A stretch of DNA of 64,000 nucleotides from Olleya sp. Bg11-27 (GCF_002831645.1 NZ_CP025117.1:1309514-1373513), one strand, 5' to 3'; shown: positions 52,052 to 61,864, numbered from the stretch's first letter. Program-made: numbers and translations. The notes: a model not told the origin generated them from the letters alone.

Positions 52052-53377
52052 ATGGAACAGAACATTGCAGTAGGACTAGATTTAGGAACCACAAAGATTG
52101 TGGCTATGATTGGTCGTAAAAACGATTATGGTAAAGTTGAAATTTTAGGTATTGGTAAATCTAAAAGTTTGGGTATCCATCGTGGTGTTGTTAATAATAT
52201 AACGCAGACTATACAATCTATACAATTGGCTATTCAAGAAGCAGAAGCTGCAGCATCGTTTAAGATTGATGGTGTAACGGTTGGTATAGCTGGGCAACAT
52301 ATTAGAAGTTTACAACATAGCGATTATATAACCAGACCGGATAGTGAAACTGTTATTGATGAGGAGGATATAGATCGTTTGATCAATCAAGTGCATAAAT
52401 TGGTAATGTTACCTGGAGAAGAAATCATACACGTGCTGCCTCAAGAATATAAAATTGACGGTCAAGCCGAAATAAAAGAACCAATAGGGATGTATGGTGG
52501 ACGTTTGGAAGCTAATTTTCATGTCGTTGTTGGACAAGTATCGTCTATTAGAAACATTGGACGTTGTGTGCAAAGTGCAGGATTAAGTTTAGATGGTATT
52601 ACTTTAGAACCTTTAGCGAGTGCTAATGCGGTATTAAGTCAAGAGGAAAAAGAAGCAGGTGTAGCGCTAATTGATATAGGAGGAGGAACAACGGATTTAG
52701 CCATTTTTAGAGATGGTATTATCCGTCATACCGCGGTTATTCCTTTTGGAGGAAACGTAATAACGGAAGACATCAAAGAAGGGTGTTCGATAATAGAGAA
52801 ACAAGCCGAATTACTTAAAATTAAGTTTGGAAGCGCATGGCCAGGAGAAAATAAAGACAACGAGATTGTTTCTATTCCAGGTTTAAGAGGTCGTGATCCA
52901 AAGGAGATTACCTTGAAAAACTTGTCTAAAATAATACATGCAAGAGTTGTAGAGATTATCGAGCAAGTATATGTAGAGATAAAAAACTACGGACATGAAG
53001 AACAAAAAAAGAAACTAATAGCTGGTATCGTTTTAACTGGTGGAGGAAGCCAATTAAAACACCTTAAGCAATTAGTAGAATATATTACAGGTATGGATAC
53101 TAGAATAGGGTATCCAAACGAGCATTTAGCAGGAGATAGTGACGACGCTATAACAAGTCCATTATTCGCAACAGCAGTTGGTTTAGTGATGGATGGTTTA
53201 AAACGTCAAGATCGAAAAAAAGCGGAAGCTATAATTGAAGAAGAGATTCAGGCACTTGAAGAAGCAGTCGAAGAAACTCCGGAAATAGAACTAATAGAGC
53301 CACCTAAAAAACAACGTAAGTCGTTTTTAGATACGTTAACGGAAAGAGTAAAAGACTTTTTGGATAACGCAGAATAA
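52052..53377 (+). CDS. ftsA: Cell division protein FtsA
   Basis: 441 residues of the actin fold. Phosphate 1 motif GLDLGTTKIVAMIG, the 1C subdomain with HVLPQEYKIDGQ, phosphate 2 IDIGGGTTDLAIF and adenosine motif GIVLTGGGSQLK. The C terminus is a charged linker ending in an amphipathic, membrane-targeting-like helix (RKSFLDTLTERVKDFLDNA). It tethers FtsZ filaments to the membrane. Confidence 0.96.
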   Translation: MEQNIAVGLDLGTTKIVAMIGRKNDYGKVEILGIGKSKSLGIHRGVVNNITQTIQSIQLAIQEAEAAASFKIDGVTVGIAGQHIRSLQHSDYITRPDSETVIDEEDIDRLINQVHKLVMLPGEEIIHVLPQEYKIDGQAEIKEPIGMYGGRLEANFHVVVGQVSSIRNIGRCVQSAGLSLDGITLEPLASANAVLSQEEKEAGVALIDIGGGTTDLAIFRDGIIRHTAVIPFGGNVITEDIKEGCSIIEKQAELLKIKFGSAWPGENKDNEIVSIPGLRGRDPKEITLKNLSKIIHARVVEIIEQVYVEIKNYGHEEQKKKLIAGIVLTGGGSQLKHLKQLVEYITGMDTRIGYPNEHLAGDSDDAITSPLFATAVGLVMDGLKRQDRKKAEAIIEEEIQALEEAVEETPEIELIEPPKKQRKSFLDTLTERVKDFLDNAE

Positions 53378-53446
53378 TAAAAGTAAAAAGTAAGCGATGT
53401 ATGTATCGTGTAAAATATTAATAATTGATCCAGTAAAATAGAATTT

Positions 53447-55414
53447 ATGAGCAGCAACAACGAATTCGAAAATATATCTTTTGATCTTCCTAAAAATCAA
53501 TCTAATGTCATTAAAGTCATTGGTGTCGGTGGAGGAGGAAGTAACGCAATCAACCACATGTTCCTTCAGGGAATTAAAGGAGTAGATTTTGTTATTTGTA
53601 ATACAGATGCACAAGCACTACAAAATAGTGGTGTGCCAAATAAAATCCAGTTAGGGCTTAACTTAACAGAAGGACTTGGAGCAGGGGCTAATCCAGATGT
53701 TGGAGAGCAATCTGCAGTGGAGAGTTTTGATGACTTGCAACGCATGTTGGATACCAATACCAAAATGATTTTTATCACAGCAGGTATGGGTGGTGGAACA
53801 GGTACAGGAGCAGCACCAATTATTGCTAAAATGGCTAAGGATTTAGACATTTTAACAGTAGGTATTGTAACCATGCCTTTTCAGTTTGAAGGAAAAATGC
53901 GTAACGAACAAGCTCAGGAAGGGATTGAGAGATTGCGTAAAGAAGTAGATTCTTTAGTTGTAATCAATAACAACAAACTTCGTGAAGTATATGGTAACCT
54001 TGGTTTTAAAGCAGGGTTCTCTAAAGCGGATGAAGTGTTATCTACTGCTGCACGTGGTATTGCAGAAGTTATAACGCATCACTACACGCAAAACATTGAT
54101 TTACGTGATGCTAAAACAGTATTAAGTAATAGCGGAACAGCTATCATGGGATCTGCGTCAGCGTCTGGTCAAAACCGTGCACATGAAGCGATCTCTAAAG
54201 CATTAGATTCACCTCTATTAAATGATAATAAAATTACTGGTGCCAAAAACGTATTGTTGCTAATCGTTTCTGGAGCTCAAGAAATTACTATTGATGAGAT
54301 AGGAGAAATTAATGATCATATTCAGAATGAAGCTGGTCATGGTGCCAATATTATTATGGGAGTTGGTGAAGATGATACACTTGAAGAATCAATTGCTGTA
54401 ACAATTATTGCAACGGGTTTTGATGTTGAGCAACAAAACGAAATTTCAAATACCGAAACAAAAAAAGTGATCCATGCTTTGGAAGATGACCATAATGTGG
54501 AGCAAGATTTAAATAAAGAAAAAGAGGAAACACCTGCGGTTATTTTACCAACGATAGAGTTAGAGGTTAAAAAAGAAGCGCCTAAAGCAGTGGTCCATAC
54601 TTTAGATTTAGAAGAAGATACGGATGATCAGTTGTCTGCTTTTGAAATGGCACAGGTTAATAAGCAAAGAACTGTAAATTATCAAGATTTGGATTTAATT
54701 CCGACTAGTGAGTTTATCAAAAATATAGATGTTAACTATTCTGAAGTTGATGTTATTGTAGACGAAACAGAAGAGTTTACTATTACAGATACTAGTGTTA
54801 ATAATATTGAAGTTGCTAAAGTAGAAGAAGAAAAAAAGCAACAAATAACATTAAGTTTTGATTTACCATTATCAGAGCCTGTAATCGAAGCTGCCGAAAC
54901 AGAAGAGCGTCCTGTTGTTATGAATCTGTCAGATGATGTTAACAATATAACAGTTAATGATTTTGTTGAAATTGTTCCGGTAACAGAAAACACAGAAAAA
55001 GGAGAAGTTAGATATGCGCTTGATGATTATGAAGAGGTAGATTCGGTAATTAATAAAGTAGCAGAACCTAAAGTTGATAAAGAAGTTGTTTTTGAAAGAA
55101 AAGTGGTTGAAAATGATGAGGTGAACGCCGATGCGGATGCTGATGTAGATCCAATGAATACACCAATTTCAGAATTACTTAAAAGTAGAGCTGACGAGCG
55201 AAGAAAAAAAATGAAGAATTTTAATCATAAATTCAATAGCTCAAAAATTGAAGATATAGAAAAGATTCCAGCCTATAAGCGTCAAGGTTTAGAGTTGGAC
55301 GATAGACTGCATTCTTCGGACAATAATATTTCTAGAACCTCATTAGGTGTTGATGATAATGATGATATACAATTAAGAAGTAATAATTCTTTTTTACATG
55401 ATAATGTAGATTAG
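53447..55414 (+). CDS. ftsZ: Cell division GTPase FtsZ with long acidic C-terminal extension
   Basis: 655 residues. The GTPase core (about 1-320) has VIGVGGGGSNAINHM, the tubulin signature GGGTGTGAAP, MPFQFEGKMR and NNNKLREVYG. After it comes a linker of roughly 280 residues, rich in Asp and Glu and poor in hydrophobic residues. A segment IPAYKRQG (from about residue 607) resembles the conserved FtsA-binding peptide, yet about 40 residues follow it. This extended form is common in Bacteroidota. It is the last dcw gene before a terminator. Confidence 0.96.
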   Translation: MSSNNEFENISFDLPKNQSNVIKVIGVGGGGSNAINHMFLQGIKGVDFVICNTDAQALQNSGVPNKIQLGLNLTEGLGAGANPDVGEQSAVESFDDLQRMLDTNTKMIFITAGMGGGTGTGAAPIIAKMAKDLDILTVGIVTMPFQFEGKMRNEQAQEGIERLRKEVDSLVVINNNKLREVYGNLGFKAGFSKADEVLSTAARGIAEVITHHYTQNIDLRDAKTVLSNSGTAIMGSASASGQNRAHEAISKALDSPLLNDNKITGAKNVLLLIVSGAQEITIDEIGEINDHIQNEAGHGANIIMGVGEDDTLEESIAVTIIATGFDVEQQNEISNTETKKVIHALEDDHNVEQDLNKEKEETPAVILPTIELEVKKEAPKAVVHTLDLEEDTDDQLSAFEMAQVNKQRTVNYQDLDLIPTSEFIKNIDVNYSEVDVIVDETEEFTITDTSVNNIEVAKVEEEKKQQITLSFDLPLSEPVIEAAETEERPVVMNLSDDVNNITVNDFVEIVPVTENTEKGEVRYALDDYEEVDSVINKVAEPKVDKEVVFERKVVENDEVNADADADVDPMNTPISELLKSRADERRKKMKNFNHKFNSSKIEDIEKIPAYKRQGLELDDRLHSSDNNISRTSLGVDDNDDIQLRSNNSFLHDNVD

Positions 55415-55478
55415 TACGTTTTTAAAATTAAATTAACCTCAAATTAGTTTGGGTTTTATTTAAAGGATAATCCATTTT

Positions 55479-55514
55479 AACCCGAAAAGCCCCTCAAGCT
55501 TCTCGGGTTTTTAT
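55479..55514 (+). terminator. Terminator of the dcw operon
   Basis: AACCCGAAAAGC (55479-55490) pairs with GCTTCTCGGGTT (55498-55509) with one mismatch, followed by TTTTAT. Confidence 0.8.
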
Positions 55515-55599
55515 TTGGAATATTTTAAGAGGTAACAAGACCTCTAAACAGGCTAAAACTAAATACTATTTATTATCTTCGTACCTCAAAATATAAGAC

Positions 55600-56049
55600 A
55601 TGAGTTTATCTACAGACCTAATGACTGCCTTAAAGGAGGCAATGAAAAGTAAAAATACAGTGGCACTAACAGCTTTAAGAGCGGTTAAATCGGAAATACT
55701 ATTAGCGCAGACAGAAAGTGGTGCAAAACTAGAATTAACAGAAGAGCAAGAGCTTAAAATACTTCAAAAGCAAGTTAAGCAACGTAAAGATAGTGCGGCA
55801 ATATTTTTAGAGCAAAATCGTGAAGATTTAGCAGCTCCGGAATTGGCAGAAGCAGAAGTTATTTCTCAGTTTTTACCGGAAGCTATGAGTGAGGAAGAGG
55901 TGACTAAAGTTGTTGAGGCAGTGATTGCTAAAACAGGTGCAGAGGGTATGAAAGATATGGGTAAAGTTATGGGAATGGTTAGTGGTCAATTAGCAGGTAA
56001 GGCTGATGGAAAAACAATATCTAATATTGTAAAAGCAAAATTGTCATAA
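55600..56049 (+). CDS. yqeY: GatB/YqeY domain protein
   Basis: 149 residues, fully helical YqeY family: DLMTALKEAMKSKNTVALTALRAVKSEIL at the N terminus (location only), IFLEQNREDLA, ISQFLPEAMSEEEV and the C-terminal GMVSGQLAGKADGKTI. The domain also occurs in the amidotransferase subunit GatB, where it contacts tRNA. The role of the stand-alone protein is not settled. A tRNA-Arg gene follows after eight bases and may be co-transcribed. Confidence 0.92.
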   Translation: MSLSTDLMTALKEAMKSKNTVALTALRAVKSEILLAQTESGAKLELTEEQELKILQKQVKQRKDSAAIFLEQNREDLAAPELAEAEVISQFLPEAMSEEEVTKVVEAVIAKTGAEGMKDMGKVMGMVSGQLAGKADGKTISNIVKAKLS

Positions 56050-56056
56050 ATAATTT

Positions 56057-56130
56057 GGCCTCGTAGTTCAACTGGATAGAATATCAGATTTCGGCTCTGA
56101 TGGTTGGGGGTTCGAATCCCTTCGAGGTCA
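56057..56130 (+). tRNA. tRNA-Arg (anticodon TCG)
   Basis: Acceptor GGCCTCG pairs with CGAGGTC (one G-U), D arm GTTC/GAAT, anticodon stem TCAGA/TCTGA with loop TTTCGGC giving TCG, T loop TTCGAAT. The 3' CCA is not encoded. Confidence 0.92.
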
Positions 56131-56133
56131 CTG

Positions 56134-56174
56134 AAAGGGAATTTTCAATATTATTTTGAAAATTCCCTTTTTTG
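56134..56174 (+). terminator. Terminator after tRNA-Arg
   Basis: AAAGGGAATTTTCAA (56134-56148) pairs perfectly with the inverted copy ending at 56170 and is followed by TTTTTG. Confidence 0.92.
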
Positions 56175-56238
56175 TTTTCGATTAATTCCATTGATATGCT
56201 TGAGGTCAGAGTGAAAACAGCAAATTAATAATAACAAT

Positions 56239-57497
56239 ATGAAAAAACACTATTTACTATAACAGTATTATTGATTGCTATAAGTTTAAGTGCTCAAAAT
56301 GTTTTTAATACAACAGGACATGCTATTTTAGACGGTAATTCCTTTAAAATTGTAACTCCAATTACAGTAGGTGGTTGGGCTAGAGGTGTTAGCCACTATA
56401 ATCGCAGTGATATTAATACAAGTATTGGAGGCTATGGAATGTTAGGGTCTGGGGAGACTTCAATACACTATTTGTATATGGCACATGGGGCGTCTCCTTG
56501 GTCTAGTAAATTAGGTGTTTATATAAAAACTAATGGGTTTACTGGTATTGGGACCCCAAGTCCAAATACAAATTTAGAAGTATTGAGCGGTGATAATGAT
56601 GGAAGTAATCCTCCAGTATTACGATTGACAAGTAATGATATTGATGCAGTAAACAATCAATTACTAGGAGAAATTCAATTTTATAATGGAGATTTAGACG
56701 GTAAACATGTGAGTTCTTTTATAAGAAGTTTAGCTGCTGAAACTTATGGTAGAAAAGGGCAGCTTGTTTTTGGTACCTCGGGAACCTATATTACAGATGC
56801 TGTTGAAAGGATGCGTATAAACGAAAATGGATATATCGGTATTGGAACAACTACTCCTACTCAGAAATTAGAAGTAGCTAATGGAAGTTTATTAGTAAAG
56901 AATGGGGATATATACATTAAAGGAGTAGCTAATGATGCTGGTGATTTAATCTTTCAAAAAGGTACATCTGGCCAACTGGGTAGAATTTGGACTCAAACCT
57001 CTGGAGATAGTGGCTTATATTTAAGTTCAGGAGACGATGCTCCAGATTTAACAATTGATAATACTGGAAATGTAGGAGTAGGAACAACAAATACACAAGG
57101 CTTTAAGTTAGGTGTAAATGGTAAAATAGTTGCAACAGAAGTAAAAGTAGCAGGATATTCGAATTGGCCAGATTTTGTTTTCTACAACGATTATAAATTA
57201 CCAACACTCGAAGAAGTAGAAAATCATATCAATGAAAAAGGGCGTTTAAAAGATATTCCTAGTGCAAAAGAGGTTGAGGAAAATGGTGTTTTCTTAGGTG
57301 AAATAAATTCTAAGTTATTGCAAAAAAATGAAGAATTAACACTTTATACAATTCAACAAGAAAAGAAATTAAAAATTTATAAAAAAGATTTCTTAGAATC
57401 TAAACTAGACGTTCAGAATTCTAAAAAAACAATTAAAAATTTAGAAATACGTCTCTCAAAACTTGAAGATTTAATTAATGCTTCAATAAATAACTAA
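56239..57497 (+). pseudogene. Surface protein with WPDFVF/ELTLY C-terminal module, start out of frame
   Basis: The natural start is ATG at 56239-56241 followed by six A (56242-56247). In that frame a TAA appears after MKKHYLL. With one more A the sequence reads MKKTLFTITVLLIAISLSAQ, a perfect flavobacterial signal peptide, and continues as an open frame to 57497 (about 419 residues). The body contains repeated IGIGTTTPTQKLEV-type strands, and the C terminus has KVAGYSNWPDFVFYNDY, GRLKDIPSAKEV and a coiled coil LLQKNEELTLYTIQQEKKL. Such proteins are abundant surface or secreted proteins of unknown role. It is either decayed or in a phase-off state. Confidence 0.7.
56838..57372 (+). repeat. Direct repeat, 3' part of tandem surface protein genes (copy 1)
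   Basis: About 535 bp are nearly identical to 58137-58671, offset by 1299 bp. The repeat covers the IGIGTTTPTQKLEV to ELTLY segment; the 5' halves of the two genes are unrelated in sequence. Confidence 0.85.
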
Positions 57498-57509
57498 TAT
57501 AAAATTCAA

Positions 57510-58778
57510 ATAAAAAAAATAATTTTTATCGCGCTAACGATAATGTGCTCTATTGATTCATATGCTCAGGTGTTTACAACGAACCAAACACCTATAGGAA
57601 TGGAGCATAATGTCTTATTTCATGCTAATAGATCAGAGAGTTCTTTGACTGTAACTCAAACAGGTGCTGCCCAATTAGACGTGGATGCTTTGTTTGATGG
57701 CCGTTTATCGCCTTCTTATACTGTGATGCCACCTACTCTGGCAGATCCAATAGTTGTGTTAATAGAGGGCTTGCCTAATGTCCATAGTCAAGCAGGAGCA
57801 TGGATAGGATGGTCTACCAGGTATTGGGAAGCACGACGTTTTAAAATAGAAGGTTATAATTCTTATTCATCTGCTAATACATGGAATGTAATTGCGGACC
57901 ATTCCTCACAAGATTATGCAGAAAGAAAATTTATAAAAAAAGTGCCGGCAGGTTCATACACTAAATTACGTTTTACTTTTTATGATGGAGCAGGAACAAA
58001 TGGAAGACTGGGTGTTTCAGAATTATTTTATATCCATCCAGAAGCAGTAACACCTTATCAAGGTTTGATAGCAGGAGCTTCTTCAAGTCTATGGGAGTCT
58101 AATAGTTCTGGAATAAATAATATTAGTGGAAATATAGGTATTGGGACAACGACTCCTACTCAAAAATTAGAAGTAGCTAATGGAAGTTTATTAGTAAAGA
58201 GCGGAAATATATACATTACAGGAGTCGCTAATGATGCTGGCGATTTAATCTTTCAAAAAGGGACATCTGATCAACTGGGTAGAATTTGGACGCAAACCTC
58301 AGGGGATAGTGGGTTATATTTAAGTTCAGGAGACAATGCTCCGGATTTAACAATTGATGATACTGGAAATGTAGGAGTAGGAACAACAAATACACAAGGC
58401 TTTAAACTAGGTGTAAATGGTAAAATAGTTGCAACAGAAGTAAAAGTAGCAGGATATCCGAATTGGCCGGATTTTGTTTTCTACAACGATTATAAATTAC
58501 CAACACTCGAAGAAGTAGAAAATCATATCAATGAAAAAGGGCGTTTAAAAGACATTCCTAGTGCAAAAGAGGTTGAAGAAAATGGCGTTTTTTTAGGTGA
58601 AATAAATTCTAAATTATTGCAAAAAATTGAAGAATTAACACTTTATGTAATTCAACAAGAAAAAGAATTAAAGCAAGCTAAAAAGAAAGCTAAATTAGCT
58701 AACGAAGCATTAAATCAACTAGGGAAAAGGTTTTCTAAATTAGAAGCTCAAGTAGAAAAATTAAATAAAAATCAGTAA
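57510..58778 (+). CDS. Paralogous surface protein, expected start codon reads ATA
   Basis: The frame begins after a stop with (ATA)KKIIFIALTIMCSIDSYAQ, an obvious signal peptide whose first codon (57510-57512) is ATA where ATG is expected. The next in-frame ATG (57543) would leave only the end of that peptide. The N-terminal half looks like a discoidin-type (F5/8C) carbohydrate-binding fold (LDVDALFDGRLSPSY, AWIGWSTRYWEARRFKIEGY, TKLRFTFYDG). The C-terminal half is the same module as in the gene upstream. Export probably fails unless ATA is used. Confidence 0.65.
   Translation: MKKIIFIALTIMCSIDSYAQVFTTNQTPIGMEHNVLFHANRSESSLTVTQTGAAQLDVDALFDGRLSPSYTVMPPTLADPIVVLIEGLPNVHSQAGAWIGWSTRYWEARRFKIEGYNSYSSANTWNVIADHSSQDYAERKFIKKVPAGSYTKLRFTFYDGAGTNGRLGVSELFYIHPEAVTPYQGLIAGASSSLWESNSSGINNISGNIGIGTTTPTQKLEVANGSLLVKSGNIYITGVANDAGDLIFQKGTSDQLGRIWTQTSGDSGLYLSSGDNAPDLTIDDTGNVGVGTTNTQGFKLGVNGKIVATEVKVAGYPNWPDFVFYNDYKLPTLEEVENHINEKGRLKDIPSAKEVEENGVFLGEINSKLLQKIEELTLYVIQQEKELKQAKKKAKLANEALNQLGKRFSKLEAQVEKLNKNQ
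58137..58671 (+). repeat. Direct repeat, 3' part of tandem surface protein genes (copy 2)
   Basis: Second copy of the 535-bp repeat at 56838. Differences are mostly silent, so the shared module is under selection or recently converted. Confidence 0.85.
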
Positions 58779-58882
58779 ATTTTTTGTTGCGATTATGAAT
58801 TGAATCTAGTGCACCAATTGCACAATCCCTTAGCACCTTTATTTATTAATAATGATCTATTTTTTAACTCAGCACAGCTGTT

Positions 58883-59290
58883 TTAGTGCTTAGTCTCCAT
58901 CTTGCTCCAAAAGATAGAATCAGGTTTAAGATATTTTGTTGGATATTTTTCTTCTTTCCATTTTGCAGAGATATATTCTTTCATTTGATTATGTGCATCA
59001 ACTATTTGAATAGTAAGGTTATTTAGCCACATAGGATGGGCCGATTCATTTCATGTTCTTCATAGTGTTATTTGTTGAGGTAGGTTATTTTAATTAATTA
59101 AAATTTCATAAGAATAGATGTTTTTTAAGTTATTCCAAACATAAATTGAATGTTTCGGAAGTAAAATGTTATTTGATGAATTAGAGATGATTACGGCGAT
59201 ATCTTGATTTAAAAAGTTTAAACTCTTGCCGTATGAAATCACCAATAAATATAAAAATTCAGGATTAAAATTTCTGATTTTTAAATGTTT
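58883..59290 (-). pseudogene. Remnants of a decayed minus-strand gene
   Basis: Two coding-like pieces remain. One (59032-58883) reads MWLNNLTIQIVDAHNQMKEY and ends KPDSIFWSKMETKH before a TAA. The other (about 59290-59090) reads HLKIRNFNPEFLYLLVISYG through ILLPKHSIYVWNNLKN to a TAA at 59090-59092. They lie in different frames with no start for the upstream piece. No family is recognised. The rest of 58779-59317 shows nothing else. Confidence 0.35.
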
Positions 59291-59317
59291 TTATACATAA
59301 GTGTAGCTTCTTTTAGG

Positions 59318-59352
59318 TTTGTCGTATAAACAGTAGGTATTTTATATATTTG
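59318..59352 (+). promoter_or_regulatory. Promoter of glpD
   Basis: TTTG (59318-59321) and TATATTTG (59345-59352), 23 bases apart, match the Bacteroidota -33/-7 boxes. The -7 box overlaps an upstream TTG in the glpD frame and so rules that start out. Confidence 0.6.
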
Positions 59353-59379
59353 GGAAAGATCATAATTATTAAGAACAAG

Positions 59380-60945
59380 ATGTTTAATAGAGAAGCTTTA
59401 GTAAATCAAATAAAAACTAACCCTAATTGGGACGTCATTGTAATTGGTGGTGGTGCAACAGGTTTGGGAGTTGCATTAGATGCAGGGACAAGAGGTTATA
59501 AAACATTATTGTTAGAACAGGTGGATTTTGCAAAAGGAACCTCTAGTCGTAGTACAAAACTAGTGCATGGTGGTGTTAGATATTTGGCACAAGGTAATGT
59601 GGACTTAGTGCGTGAGGCTTTGTATGAAAGAGGTTTGATGATGAAAAATGCCTCTCATTTAGTAAGTAAACAATCTTTTATTATACCTAATTATAGCTGG
59701 TTTGACTCTATTTTTTATACTATTGGGTTAAAAGTATACGATTTTTTATCTGGTAAATTAAGTTTTGGTAAATCCGAAAGGATAAATAGACGGGACACCA
59801 TGTCTAGGTTGGCAACCTTAAAAAACGACAAATTAAAAGGTGGCGTGGTCTATTACGATGGACAGTTTGATGATGCTAGACTAGCTATTAATATAGCACA
59901 AAGTTGTATTGAAAATGGTGCAACTGTTTTAAATCATTTTAAGGTCAAAACACTGCTTAAAAATAACAAAGGAAAAGTGGATGGAGTCCTAGCAAGCGAC
60001 GGTGAGTCGGGACTTGACTATAAGTTAAAAGCAACCGTTGTCATTAATGCAACAGGCGTGTTTTCTGATGAGGTATTAAAAATGGATGATGTTAGTGCTA
60101 GAACCTCTATAAAGCCTAGTCAAGGGGTTCATTTAGTTTTTGATAAGTCATATTTGCCTGGTGATGATGCTATTATGATTCCTAAAACGGACGATGGTCG
60201 AGTTTTGTTTTTAGTGCCTTGGCATGATAGGGTAGTGGTTGGTACAACCGATACGTTGGTTGATAACCATAGTTTAGAGCCGCAAGCTTTGGATGAAGAA
60301 ATTAATTTTATCCTACAAACAGCAAATAAGTATTTAAATAAAAAGGTAAGCAAAAAGGATGTACTTAGTGTTTTTGCTGGTCTCAGACCGCTGGCAGCAC
60401 CAAAGGATAATTCCACAAAAACAAAAGAAATCTCCAGAAGCCATAAAATTATTGTGGCAAAGTCAGGGTTAATTACAATTACTGGTGGAAAATGGACTAC
60501 TTATAGACGCATGGCGCAGGATACTATTAATAAAGTAATAGCGCTTAAAAAGTTATCAAAAATAAAATGTAAAACAAAAGACTTGCTAATACATGGCGCA
60601 AATGGGACAGTCGATAGATCCAATCATTTATATATTTATGGAACAGATCAAAAACATATTGTAGATTTAATTACAGATAATCCGGAATTATCAACCCGTT
60701 TACATCCACGTTTAGAATTTACAAAAGCAGAAGTTGTTTGGGCTGTAAGGAATGAAATGGCAAGAACTATTGAGGATGTGTTGGCAAGGCGTGTGCGCGT
60801 TTTGTTTTTAGATGCTAAAGCGGCAATCGAAATTGCACCAATGGTCGGAGAGCTTATCAGAGAAGAATTACAGCAAACATCAGAATGGAAAGTGAAGCAA
60901 ATTTCAGACTTTATTAATATAGCACAACAGTACGTTTTAAGATAA
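59380..60945 (+). CDS. glpD: FAD-dependent glycerol-3-phosphate dehydrogenase
   Basis: The frame is open from 59350, but the promoter position and the family start favour the ATG at 59380 (521 residues). FAD-binding motif DVIVIGGGATGLGVALDAGT, then TSSRSTKLVHGGVRYL, the catalytic region GVHLVFDKSYLPG and DRVVVGTTDT, FAGLRPL, and ITGGKWTTYRRMA. It oxidises glycerol 3-phosphate to dihydroxyacetone phosphate at the inner membrane and feeds quinones. The MtfA-like gene follows at once. Confidence 0.95.
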   Translation: MFNREALVNQIKTNPNWDVIVIGGGATGLGVALDAGTRGYKTLLLEQVDFAKGTSSRSTKLVHGGVRYLAQGNVDLVREALYERGLMMKNASHLVSKQSFIIPNYSWFDSIFYTIGLKVYDFLSGKLSFGKSERINRRDTMSRLATLKNDKLKGGVVYYDGQFDDARLAINIAQSCIENGATVLNHFKVKTLLKNNKGKVDGVLASDGESGLDYKLKATVVINATGVFSDEVLKMDDVSARTSIKPSQGVHLVFDKSYLPGDDAIMIPKTDDGRVLFLVPWHDRVVVGTTDTLVDNHSLEPQALDEEINFILQTANKYLNKKVSKKDVLSVFAGLRPLAAPKDNSTKTKEISRSHKIIVAKSGLITITGGKWTTYRRMAQDTINKVIALKKLSKIKCKTKDLLIHGANGTVDRSNHLYIYGTDQKHIVDLITDNPELSTRLHPRLEFTKAEVVWAVRNEMARTIEDVLARRVRVLFLDAKAAIEIAPMVGELIREELQQTSEWKVKQISDFINIAQQYVLR

Positions 60946-60956
60946 AATTGACCTAT

Positions 60957-61838
60957 ATGCTGCTAGAAGTTGAGACCAAATTAGAAGAAAATCCCGTAGT
61001 AATTGAGTATGTTACAAATGTTGGGATTATTTTATTGGCTATTTTTATTACCGTTATAAGTTTGATTTGGTGCTTTAAATTAATAGAAAGCATCTATATC
61101 GATTATATCGGTGGTAAGCCTTTATTTCGTCATTTGTATTATAGAGTTAGAGATTTAAAATCGAATCAAAAAAGAATTCTTGAAAGTCAATTTAAATTCT
61201 ATAATACGCTTAGTGTTAAAGAGCGACGCTATTTTAGACACCGCATTCATAAATTTTTAAATACAACTGAGTTTGTTGGAAAAGATGGTGTCATAATAAC
61301 AGATCAACATCGTATTTTGGTTGCTGCAACAGCAATAATGTTAACCTTTGGTTATCGGGATTATGCTATAAGATTAGTTGATAAGATATTAATATACCCA
61401 GCTAGTTTTTATTCTAATCTTGATAAGGCGTATCATAAAGGGCACTTTAATCCAGGTTTTAGAGCTGTAATATTTTCATGGGAAGATTTTTTAATAGGAT
61501 ATAAAATTGAAGATGATAATTTAAATTTAGGTATTCATGAGTTTATCCATGCCTTGCATTTAAGTTATTTAAAAGCCGAATATAAAAATGAAGTCACCGC
61601 ATATTTGTTTTTACGTGGACTGGAAGCTGTAACGGATTATATCAATTCCAATACGGTTTGTAAAAATAAGATTAGAAATTCTGATTATTTTAGAGAGTAT
61701 GCTTTTGAAAATGATTTTGAATTTGTAGCTGTACTTATCGAGAGCTTTATTGAAACTCCAAGCGAATTTAAAACGCAATTTCCGGAAATTTACAATAAAG
61801 TAAAGCAAATGCTTAACTTTAATTTTAAAGGGTATTAA
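60957..61838 (+). CDS. MtfA-like zinc peptidase (M90 family) with membrane anchor
   Basis: 293 residues from the ATG at 60957; a TTG at 60948 in frame is possible. An N-terminal helix (VGIILLAIFITVISLIWCF) precedes a soluble domain with the zinc motif HEFIH at about residues 194-198 (in NLGIHEFIHALHLS). The motif FWRH-like segments RRYFRHRIHKFLN and FAAxF-like C terminus YAFENDFEFVAVLIESF fit the MtfA/DUF980 family. In enterobacteria MtfA acts with the glucose repressor Mlc, which is not evident here. It starts 11 bases after glpD, so they are probably co-transcribed. Confidence 0.8.
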   Translation: MLLEVETKLEENPVVIEYVTNVGIILLAIFITVISLIWCFKLIESIYIDYIGGKPLFRHLYYRVRDLKSNQKRILESQFKFYNTLSVKERRYFRHRIHKFLNTTEFVGKDGVIITDQHRILVAATAIMLTFGYRDYAIRLVDKILIYPASFYSNLDKAYHKGHFNPGFRAVIFSWEDFLIGYKIEDDNLNLGIHEFIHALHLSYLKAEYKNEVTAYLFLRGLEAVTDYINSNTVCKNKIRNSDYFREYAFENDFEFVAVLIESFIETPSEFKTQFPEIYNKVKQMLNFNFKGY

Positions 61839-61864
61839 ATCTGTTTCTACTGACTTATATCATG

